Assembly: GCA_020025175.1 (NCBI GenBank)
Contig: JAHHSM010000079.1
Location: forward strand, 1 to 8,139
Direction: 5' to 3'
Length of the DNA stretch: 8,139 nucleotides
From: Oscillospiraceae bacterium
GTDB lineage: Bacteria > Bacillota > Clostridia > Oscillospirales > Oscillospiraceae
The translations under genes were made by a program, and so were the position numbers. Shown here piece after piece: positions 1 to 5,240 of this stretch. A model generated the notes under the pieces. The model was given only the letters and a program-made list of their open reading frames with translations, made no database searches and was not told the DNA's origin. How positions within the stretch are numbered: position 1 is the stretch's first letter; the number at the start of each line of letters is the position of its first letter.

Positions 1-60
1 GGATTGTAACCCTCGCAAACGGAATCAGAGTCCGGTGTGCTGCTATTACACAAATCCGCT
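1..60 (-). pseudogene. Degenerate tRNA-Gln copy, cut by the window edge
   Basis: Read on the minus strand, this stretch aligns without gaps to the intact tRNA-Gln at 4090-4149, with 53 of 60 bases identical by my count. It keeps the acceptor 5' strand, the anticodon arm with anticodon CTG and most of the T arm; the 3' acceptor strand would lie beyond position 1. The changes hit invariant positions. The T loop reads TTACAAT instead of TTCGAAT, so C56 is lost, and the D-loop GG becomes AG. This breaks the D-loop/T-loop contacts every elongator tRNA needs. Similarity stops at the tRNA boundary (the flanks after base 60 and base 4149 differ), so only the tRNA itself is shared. I read it as a decayed duplicate; an unusual but functional tRNA cannot be wholly excluded without the missing 3' end. 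Confidence 0.75.
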
Positions 61-89
61 AGATTGTGTTCGTCCGTAATGAATATATT

Positions 90-489
90 TTATTGTACTT
101 GAAGCCTTCCTGAAAAGTCCATGTTGTTTGCCCATTTTAGCAAAGTGGCAATAGCGGCAATATGAATAAAGGCAAAAAGGGTACCAACTTATCATAACGG
201 GTAGCAGCACGCCTGAATTGTTTCAATTTCAGGAAAAAGTGCTCAATCAAATGACACTCCTTGTAGAGCGCCCGGTTACAATGCCAGGGGTTGCGTGTAT
301 TGGATTGGGGAGGAATGGCATAGTCGCTATCCTGCCGCTGAATGTAGTCCGGGATTTCATTGGTCCTGTAAGGCTTATCAACAAGGATCGTACTGTCCGA
401 ACTGATGAAATCAAATGGATCGCAGTTCGTCGATTTATGGATGGATCTGTATTTTCAGCAGCCGAATTGCAATAGGCACTTGCTATCAC
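90..489 (-). pseudogene. IS5-type transposase remnant (C-terminal part, frameshifted)
   Basis: This is the 3' end of a DDE transposase gene of the IS5 superfamily (IS427-like), broken into three frames on the minus strand. The block at about 400-175 reads DSTILVDKPYRTNEIPDYI, then PPQSNT, then a YKECHLIEHFFLKLKQFRR-ATRYDKL stretch. A one-base shift at the T5 run (174-178) leads to FAFIHIAAIATLLK and a natural TAA at 90-92. Upstream of about 400 the similarity continues weakly in another frame (RRTAIHLISS), so a second frameshift lies there. The second catalytic Asp (VDK) and the Glu (LIEHFF) remain, but the Arg of the Y-x2-R-x3-E-x6-K signature is Cys. The N-terminal half with the first Asp is missing, and I could not find terminal inverted repeats. 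It is an inactive relic; its upstream limit is approximate. Confidence 0.85.
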
Positions 490-512
490 ACAAAAAATTT
501 ATAAATATTTAG

Positions 513-541
513 TTGATTTTAGGGGGAATCGGTGGTACAAT
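513..541 (+). promoter_or_regulatory. Putative promoter of the adhesin-sortase operon
   Basis: TTGATT (513-518) and TACAAT (536-541) are separated by exactly 17 bases, a good sigma-70/sigma-A type match on the plus strand, with an AT-rich run just upstream (490-512). Transcription would start near 548 and leave an untranslated leader of about 200 nt before the adhesin ATG. It lies just beyond the transposase relic. Confidence 0.55.
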
Positions 542-547
542 GCGCTG

Positions 548-750
548 GATATTACAACCAAAGAGTCTACTTTTGATCGTTTGGGTCGATGCCCTCTGTT
601 GTGCAATCCCAAAACAATGCAGTGAACTTTTTTCGAACATAGGAGAATTGTGAAAGAACTGTCATGCAGATGGAGATAGAGGCGATATGTCAGACCGAGT
701 GTTGTAGACAAAAATATTATACAATGAAACAGAAAGGAGTAATACACAAT
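548..750 (+). other. Long 5' leader of the adhesin gene
   Basis: No conserved gene is visible between the putative promoter and the adhesin start. The leader holds a possible nine-codon reading frame with its own AGGAG (641-645) and GTG start at 650, ending at TAG 677-679, which would give MKELSCRWR. I see no riboswitch or strong attenuator hairpin. The stretch ends with the adhesin ribosome binding site AAAGGAGT (733-740), 10 nt before the ATG. Confidence 0.35.
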
Positions 751-2988
751 ATGGGTTCGACAAAAAAGGTACTCGTATGGATCTCGGCATTTATGATAAG
801 CATGGGGATACTGATGCCACCGTCCGTATACGCATCTGAGGAACAAGTTCAGCTGACAGAGATAGAACCTGCACTGAATGAGTCCACCCAGCCAGAAGCC
901 GACGCTGACCTGAATTCTGGAGCAACAGATTCCGCAAAGGTTGAGTTGGAAATCGAATACAGCAATCAGATTCATTCTGTTATAGACCCCGATTATCCGA
1001 ATGAACGGATCATCCTGTATTGTATGAACAACGAACTGTACTGGCCTCATGTAGCACCCAGTGTGCCCAATGTCCCACACTATATGGAGGGGTATTTAAC
1101 ACCTGAGCATTTTAACGACCCGGCAGAATACCGGGAATGTGTGCGAAAATTAAGGAAGATTCTGTTCGCCGGATATCCGCATAATACAGAACGGCTGTAT
1201 AAAATCGTGGATTCTGATGCGGTATATGTTCCAACAGAAGAAGAATTCAATAAGATGCTGATTCCCCTGCCTCAATTAATTGTGGCATTCCCTCAATTAG
1301 GACACCATATCTTCACATTAAAGGATAAAGATAATCAAGAGCATCTCAGCGTATTAACAGCATTCGTCAAAAATGTGAAAGGACTCTCGTCCGATTGGCA
1401 GGCAGCAAACGGACTGACTCGAAAGGATATCACTGCGATGCCTTTTTACAAGGCTGCCTCATGTATGATAATGGAAACAGATGACCCTCTGAGCCTATTC
1501 CCTGTTTTGTTCCCCAATTCCTACTTTGTTACTGAAGAACAGGCATATAACAGTACACAAAATGCGGTTTGGACATTATTGAAGAATTATGGGGTGCCGG
1601 ACAACAATTTTTCCGATATCACAAACGACACACTTGCACAGGTCTTAATCCAATACGCCGAACACGGAGAGCTTTTAGAAACCGAGCCGGAATATGCTGA
1701 AATTAAAATTGATGGAGACCTGACTTTTTCTTATGACGAAAAAGATGGCATGTGGCATACCGGAAAGCTAAAAATCATCGAGCCGCTTGATTATCACGGA
1801 GTCTATGATCTGAGTCTCCCGGAAGGTGTGACACTGTTGGACAGTAAGCTCACACACATCTACGGAAACGAGGAATATGAGTTAGTCTCATCCAGAGAGG
1901 TACAACCCGAAGAAATATTCAGCGGAACCGCAAACTATTACTGGATGGAGGACTTCAAGCAGTATTCGCCTGTGGGCGATGATGCGTTTCAGCGTATGGC
2001 CGGGGCAGTCGTCCGTGATAAACAAATGAAGTTCTCTGTGCTGTATGGTATAAATGAACTTGGAGATTTAAAGATTACCAAGTCAGTGATTGGTGATTCT
2101 GTTGATTCAGAACAGGAATTCCGCTTCACCCTGACCCTGCCCGGTTTCTCTATCAACGGTACTTATGGAGATCTGAACTTCACCAACGGCGTTGGAGAAT
2201 TCAGTCTGAAAAACGGGGAATCCAAGACGGTTAAAAATCTCCCTGCCGGTGCTGCCTATATCATAACTGAAACTCCGATTGACGGCTACCAAGTAACCTC
2301 GCAAAATGATCAGGGAATCATTGCCGAAAACCAGACCATCTCAGTCCATTTCACAAACACCAAGATTATTGAAGGTGATGCGGGGGGGGGGGCTGGTCCT
2401 GATGCAGATCCTCCCGCAGCCAAGGGCGCACTGCAAATTACCAAGTCAGTGATTGGTGATTCTGTTGATTCAGAACAGGAATTCCACTTCACCCTGACCC
2501 TGCCCGGTTTCTCTATCAACGGTACTTATGGAGATCTGAACTTCACCAACGGCGTTGGAGAATTCAGTCTGAAAAACGGGGAATCCAAGACGGTTAAAAA
2601 TCTCCCTGCCGGTGCTGCCTATATCATAACTGAAACTCCGATTGACGGCTACCAAGTAACCTCACAAAATGATCAGGGAACTATTGCCAAAAACCAGACC
2701 ATCCCGGTTTCTTTTATCAATGTCAGGAAAAGTGATCACACAGAAGAACAGGGTGACAGTGATACGCTCCCAGAACCAACCGTTCCTCCAATGGACGAGC
2801 ACGAGCCTTCTGATCCCCCGGTACCAAGACCTGTGAAGCCCCAGGAAATCCCCTCTGGACAGGACCGCCCTCATATTCCGAAAACGGGAGATGCTTCCGC
2901 TCTGGGACTTTGGTTGGGGGTATTTGTAGTCTCTCTCTTTGGATTATACTATCAGATCAGCAAGAGGAAACGCAACAACATTGAGTAA
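751..2988 (+). CDS. Thioester-domain surface adhesin with two isopeptide-type repeats and IPKTG wall anchor
   Basis: Predicted cell-wall-anchored adhesin of 745 residues. Residues 1-28 form a signal peptide (KK, hydrophobic core, YAS cleavage region). An N-terminal thioester (TED/TQXA) domain is shown by YCMNN with Cys91 and the STQNAVW motif with Gln270. In this family that Cys-Gln pair forms an internal thioester that can bond covalently to host targets. A middle region (about 300-438) is unassigned. Two near-identical repeats (about 442-537 and 563-658) resemble Cna-B/Spy0128-type pilin domains. Each has the Lys, Glu and Asn expected for an intramolecular isopeptide bond: K444/E507/N536 and K565/E628/N657. 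A Pro-rich stalk, IPKTG at 709-713, a membrane segment and a KRKR tail follow. The ATG at 751 is chosen for its AAAGGAGT site and because the signal peptide begins there; an in-frame ATG at 664 has no good site. A run of 11 G lies in the inter-repeat linker. The gene overlaps the sortase gene, its likely partner. Confidence 0.9.
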   Translation: MGSTKKVLVWISAFMISMGILMPPSVYASEEQVQLTEIEPALNESTQPEADADLNSGATDSAKVELEIEYSNQIHSVIDPDYPNERIILYCMNNELYWPHVAPSVPNVPHYMEGYLTPEHFNDPAEYRECVRKLRKILFAGYPHNTERLYKIVDSDAVYVPTEEEFNKMLIPLPQLIVAFPQLGHHIFTLKDKDNQEHLSVLTAFVKNVKGLSSDWQAANGLTRKDITAMPFYKAASCMIMETDDPLSLFPVLFPNSYFVTEEQAYNSTQNAVWTLLKNYGVPDNNFSDITNDTLAQVLIQYAEHGELLETEPEYAEIKIDGDLTFSYDEKDGMWHTGKLKIIEPLDYHGVYDLSLPEGVTLLDSKLTHIYGNEEYELVSSREVQPEEIFSGTANYYWMEDFKQYSPVGDDAFQRMAGAVVRDKQMKFSVLYGINELGDLKITKSVIGDSVDSEQEFRFTLTLPGFSINGTYGDLNFTNGVGEFSLKNGESKTVKNLPAGAAYIITETPIDGYQVTSQNDQGIIAENQTISVHFTNTKIIEGDAGGGAGPDADPPAAKGALQITKSVIGDSVDSEQEFHFTLTLPGFSINGTYGDLNFTNGVGEFSLKNGESKTVKNLPAGAAYIITETPIDGYQVTSQNDQGTIAKNQTIPVSFINVRKSDHTEEQGDSDTLPEPTVPPMDEHEPSDPPVPRPVKPQEIPSGQDRPHIPKTGDASALGLWLGVFVVSLFGLYYQISKRKRNNIE
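2074..2340 (+). repeat. Adhesin tandem repeat, copy 1
   Basis: This stretch of 267 bp is repeated at 2437-2703 with about five base differences by my count. The period is 363 bp, exactly 121 codons. It encodes the isopeptide-type domain from ITKSVIGD to the ENQTI stretch. The near identity at DNA level, including silent positions, points to recent duplication or ongoing gene conversion. Confidence 0.97.
2382..2392 (+). repeat. Poly(G) tract of 11, candidate phase-variation switch
   Basis: Eleven consecutive G encode the Gly-rich linker between the two adhesin repeats (codons GCG GGG GGG GGG GCT). Adding one G would place a TGA four codons after the run (GGC TGG TCC TGA). Removing one G would give a TGA after 19 codons, at CCA AGT CAG TGA. 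Either change truncates the protein before the second repeat, stalk and wall anchor. Such tracts slip readily during replication in contingency genes. A homopolymer length error in the assembly is the main alternative. Confidence 0.85.
2437..2703 (+). repeat. Adhesin tandem repeat, copy 2
   Basis: Second copy of the 267-bp unit at 2074-2340. Differences are one Arg to His change near the start and a few changes near the end (GII-AEN versus GTI-AKN). Beyond 2703 the copies diverge, though the domain fold continues to Asn657. Confidence 0.97.
2963..2968 (+). promoter_or_regulatory. Ribosome binding site deciding the sortase TTG start
   Basis: AGAGGA lies 12 nt upstream of TTG 2981, inside the adhesin codons for its basic tail. 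The other candidate in the frame, TTG 2939, has only a CT-rich stretch before it. There is no in-frame ATG before the membrane segment, so the TTG at 2981 is the best-supported start. Confidence 0.6.
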
Positions 2989-3787
2989 AAAGGCTATCAT
3001 AACCCTGTTTTGTGCGGCACTGCTCCTGGTCTCTTTTTCCCAAATAGCCTGCATCATATCAGGCTATGTCCATGCGGATATGGAATTTGCAAAGCTGTCA
3101 GAAATCGCACATACGGAAGAAGCACCGATCGATCCCTCCGTTCCGGCCGCTACTACTGACAGCGATGGTGCGATTCTTCCGCAGTATCAAGCACTGTATG
3201 AGGAAAATCCGGATCTCGCCGGATGGATACAGATTGAGGGGACAAGATTGAATTATCCTGTCATGTATACGCCAAATGACCCGGAATTTTATTTGTATCG
3301 AGCATTTGACCGGAGCAATTCCTCAAGCGGTACCCCGTTTATAGGACAGGGCTGTTCGTTAGATCCGCGGAGTGGCAATGTGATCCTCTATGGGCATAAC
3401 ATGAAAGACAAGTCTATGTTTGCTTCTTTACTGAAGTACAAAGATAAGCAATTCTGGCAGACTCATCCGCGTATAAAATTTGATACGTTGTTCAAAACTG
3501 GAGAATATGAAGTTTTATCCGCCTTTTACGTGGATGTTACGCCTCAAAATGGTCATTTTGCATTTTATGACATCGATACGGCAGATGAGCAGCAGGCTTT
3601 CGTTGAAAAATGCAAGCAGCTCAGTTTATATGACACAGGAGTATCCGCAAGCAGCGAGGATCATTTTCTGACACTGGTAACCTGCAGTTATCATTCCAAG
3701 AATGGTAGGTTTGTTGTGGTTGCCAGGGAAAAAACCGGTGAGGCATCCTCACTATCGAAGCGCGCAGTGCCAGAGAATCACAACTAA
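2981..3787 (+). CDS. srtB: Class B sortase
   Basis: Membrane-anchored cysteine transpeptidase of 268 residues that should cleave the adhesin IPKTG motif and join it to the cell wall or to another protein. Residues about 5-30 form a single N-terminal membrane anchor, with the catalytic domain outside. The catalytic set is visible: His139 in LYGHNM, Cys235 in TLVTCSY and Arg243 in NGRFVVVAR. The NYPVMYT strand, the GTPFIGQGC segment and the GNVILYGHNMKDKSMFASLLKY block are typical of class B. The TTG start overlaps the adhesin stop by 8 nt, so translation is probably coupled to the adhesin, which is the obvious dedicated substrate. The alternative TTG at 2939 would add 14 residues but lacks a binding site. 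The class B assignment rests on motif pattern, not on a database search. The last 20 or so residues after VAREK are non-conserved. Confidence 0.93.
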   Translation: MSKKAIITLFCAALLLVSFSQIACIISGYVHADMEFAKLSEIAHTEEAPIDPSVPAATTDSDGAILPQYQALYEENPDLAGWIQIEGTRLNYPVMYTPNDPEFYLYRAFDRSNSSSGTPFIGQGCSLDPRSGNVILYGHNMKDKSMFASLLKYKDKQFWQTHPRIKFDTLFKTGEYEVLSAFYVDVTPQNGHFAFYDIDTADEQQAFVEKCKQLSLYDTGVSASSEDHFLTLVTCSYHSKNGRFVVVAREKTGEASSLSKRAVPENHN

Positions 3788-3843
3788 AATTTTGCTGCAA
3801 AATTATCATTTCAATTTATTCTCACCGGTATGTATTGTAACAT

Positions 3844-3873
3844 CCCTTGCAGACTTCCTGTAGTCTGCAGGGG
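3844..3873 (+). terminator. Strong hairpin downstream of the sortase, possible terminator
   Basis: CCCTTGCAGACT (3844-3855) pairs with AGTCTGCAGGGG (3862-3873) over 12 bp, with one G-T pair and a 6-nt loop, 57 nt after the sortase stop. A proper T tract is lacking (ACGTTTGCTATTTC follows), so it may be an imperfect terminator or an mRNA-stabilising 3' structure for the adhesin-sortase message. Confidence 0.45.
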
Positions 3874-3959
3874 ACGTTTGCTATTTCTGAATGACCACTG
3901 TAATACACGGCACTGAGCGACGGGGAGATCCTATCCGTTACGCAGAAGAAAATAAAAAA

Positions 3960-3998
3960 CCGCTTGAACGCCTAAACAGAGGGGACGTTGACAAGCGG
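3960..3998. other. Bulged inverted repeat in the region after the sortase
   Basis: CCGCTTGAACG (3960-3970) pairs with CGTT-ga-CAAGCGG (3986-3998), giving an 11-bp stem with a 2-nt bulge and a 15-nt loop. The stretch 3874-4035 around it shows no convincing gene; an open frame from 3891 has no ribosome binding site and runs into the tRNA. AGGGGACGTT occurs at 3869-3878 and again at 3980-3989. The structure could be a small RNA, a protein-binding or recombination site, or chance. Confidence 0.4.
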
Positions 3999-4035
3999 AC
4001 CGGCAGAAAAACTGCATATGACCTACAGTTGGTAG

Positions 4036-4076
4036 AAAAAAAGAAGAAGCTATTGCATTGCAATAGCTTCTTCTTT
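4036..4076 (-). terminator. Rho-independent terminator of tRNA-Gln
   Basis: A 17-bp perfect stem (4040-4056 with 4060-4076) with a 3-nt loop is followed on the minus strand by seven T (4042-4036, partly within the stem base). It starts at the encoded CCA of tRNA-Gln. It may also stop plus-strand transcripts coming from the sortase gene, since the stem is symmetrical, but the T tract favours the minus strand. Confidence 0.9.
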
Positions 4077-4149
4077 GGCAGCGGGTGAAGGATTCGAACC
4101 CTCACAAACGGAGTCAGAGTCCGGTGTGCTACCATTACACAAACCCGCT
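4076..4149 (-). tRNA. tRNA-Gln (anticodon CTG)
   Basis: Cloverleaf on the minus strand: acceptor AGCGGGT pairs with ACCCGCT; D arm GTG/CAC with GG in the loop; anticodon arm CCGGA-CTCTGAC-TCCGT with anticodon CTG; T arm with the standard TTCGAAT loop. Discriminator G (4079) and an encoded CCA (4078-4076) follow. It reads CAG codons for glutamine. The first anticodon-stem pair is a C-T mismatch, but the rest is regular. It has its own promoter and terminator, so it is a single-gene transcript. A decayed copy lies at 1-60. Confidence 0.96.
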
Positions 4150-4152
4150 GTG

Positions 4153-4191
4153 TTTCGCAGAACATTAATTATTATACCTTGTTCTGCGAAA
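4153..4191. repeat. Perfect 11-bp inverted repeat straddling the tRNA-Gln -10 box
   Basis: TTTCGCAGAAC (4153-4163) and its exact reverse complement GTTCTGCGAAA (4181-4191) are 17 bp apart. One arm fills most of the spacer between -35 and -10; the other lies at or just after the expected start point. Only one arm would be transcribed, so a DNA-level role (operator, recombinase site) is more likely than an RNA hairpin. Confidence 0.85.
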
Positions 4192-4198
4192 ATGTCAA
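4171..4198 (-). promoter_or_regulatory. Promoter of tRNA-Gln
   Basis: On the minus strand TTGACA (4198-4193) and TATAAT (4176-4171) are both perfect consensus with a 16-base spacer. The -10 ends 22 nt before the tRNA 5' end, as expected for a stable-RNA promoter with a short leader. A and T runs upstream (4205-4229) could act as an UP element. Confidence 0.92.
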
Positions 4199-4245
4199 TA
4201 GAAAACTTGAAATTTTTTTAAATTTTTTTCAGAGGGAAACCCATA

Positions 4246-5115
4246 TTACTTTGCCTGCAAAGTGTCATGGAGATGATTAGTCAGCAGTGCGAATTCTGTG
4301 AGGCCAAGCGTTTCGCCGCGAACGGTTGCGCTAAAGCCACAGTCATCTAAAAGAGTGAGGAGTTCTGTTTTACTCATGCGGCTGCCGAAAGCGGATAAAA
4401 GACCGTTGATCAGGGTTTTACGACGCATGGCGAATGCAGCACGGACAACTTGGAAAAAGAATGACGTATCACGGACATCAACAGGAGCTTCTTTCCGTAT
4501 GGGGCAGCGCAGAACAGCAGATGTGACCTTGGGCTGGGGAGTAAAACAATCAGGGGGAACATCAAAGAGGATTTCTGGATCGGTATAGAACTGCATATAA
4601 ATAGAAAAAGCACCGTAATCAGATGTACCGGGAGATGCACAGATCCGTTGTGCCACTTCTTTTTGAATCATGACTGTAATACGTTCAAAGCGTCTGCTGT
4701 CAATCAGCGTGGAAAGAACAGGGGTGGTGATATTATAAGGAAGATTCGCGCAGACGAGGGGCGTTAATCCGGAAAAGTGGGTATCTACCAGATCGGAGAC
4801 GTTTAGTTTCATAATATCGCCGCTGATGATTGTCACATTGTCAAATGACGACATCGTTTCATCCAATACAGGAAGCAGCCGTTTGTCCAGTTCTACAGAA
4901 ACAACTTTTCCAGCGCGTTTTGCAAGCTGTGCGGTCAGGCACCCAATCCCTGGGCCGATTTCCAGCACACCGCAGCCTTTATCTGGATTGCATCCTTCTG
5001 CGATTGCCTGAGGAACAGCGGCTTCGATTAAAAAGTTTTGTCCCATTGCTTTTGAAAAACGGAACCCGTGGCGGCCAAGAAGGGAACGAATATCATTCAA
5101 GTTACAAAGATCCAT
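4246..5115 (-). CDS. rsmA: 16S rRNA (adenine1518-N6/adenine1519-N6)-dimethyltransferase
   Basis: RsmA (KsgA) uses S-adenosylmethionine to dimethylate the two adjacent adenines in helix 45 of 16S rRNA, a late quality step in 30S assembly. The 289-residue length is normal for the family. Seen in the sequence: GQNFL at 25-29; the SAM-binding motif EIGPGIG at 52-58; acidic residues E75 and D100 at the positions expected for cofactor contacts; the catalytic NLPY motif at 124-127; and a C-terminal helical part with FTPQPKVTSAV and the FAMRRKTL stretch. The ATG has AGGAGA five bases upstream. It is separated from the upstream wall-hydrolase gene by a terminator and has its own promoter. The following gene on the strand is tRNA-Gln. 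B. subtilis has yabE-rnmV-ksgA in the same order; rnmV is absent here. Nothing suggests damage. Confidence 0.98.
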   Translation of the reverse strand: MDLCNLNDIRSLLGRHGFRFSKAMGQNFLIEAAVPQAIAEGCNPDKGCGVLEIGPGIGCLTAQLAKRAGKVVSVELDKRLLPVLDETMSSFDNVTIISGDIMKLNVSDLVDTHFSGLTPLVCANLPYNITTPVLSTLIDSRRFERITVMIQKEVAQRICASPGTSDYGAFSIYMQFYTDPEILFDVPPDCFTPQPKVTSAVLRCPIRKEAPVDVRDTSFFFQVVRAAFAMRRKTLINGLLSAFGSRMSKTELLTLLDDCGFSATVRGETLGLTEFALLTNHLHDTLQAK

Positions 5116-5151
5116 GAGATCTCTCCTGTCAAATTAAAATAGATTGCGGAT

Positions 5152-5180
5152 ATTATAGCATAAATTTGGGCGGCAGGCAA
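5152..5180 (-). promoter_or_regulatory. Promoter of rsmA (extended -10)
   Basis: On the minus strand TTGCCT (5180-5175), 17 bases, then TATAAT (5157-5152), preceded by the TG of an extended -10. The -35 abuts the T tract of the upstream terminator, so rsmA transcription is restarted right after the previous unit ends. The leader is short, about 30 nt. Confidence 0.75.
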
Positions 5181-5213
5181 AAGAAAAGCACTCAATATTT
5201 GAGTGCTTTTCTT
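5181..5213 (-). terminator. Terminator of the YabE-like gene
   Basis: A 15-bp perfect stem (5181-5195 with 5199-5213), loop of 3, lies 28 nt after the stop at 5241 on the minus strand. Its descending side ends in GCTTTTCTTTTG, a workable T-rich tract. It separates this unit from rsmA. Confidence 0.88.
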
Positions 5214-5240
5214 ACTATACGCCATTTTGCTGTTATAAAA

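Noticed and set aside
218..475. Plus-strand open frame of 85 codons
   Set aside because: It is the opposite strand of the IS5 transposase remnant, whose minus-strand translation carries recognisable DDE motifs.
664..750. Upstream in-frame ATG adding 29 residues to the adhesin
   Set aside because: It has no good ribosome binding site and would bury the clear signal peptide that starts at 751 behind AAAGGAGT.
499..1080. Long minus-strand open frame of 193 codons
   Set aside because: It is antisense to the adhesin N-terminus, has low-complexity His/Cys/Tyr-rich translation and no family motif, so it is a shadow.
2107..2655. Two similar minus-strand frames within the adhesin repeats
   Set aside because: They are similar only because the underlying DNA is duplicated; both are antisense shadows of the repeats.
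3891..4088. Plus-strand open frame of 65 codons after the sortase
   Set aside because: No ribosome binding site, and it runs through the tRNA-Gln terminator hairpin and into the tRNA.
4200..4245. Terminator directly after rsmA
   Set aside because: There are A/T runs and a tiny GGG-TTT-CCC, but no stem strong enough followed by a T tract on the minus strand.
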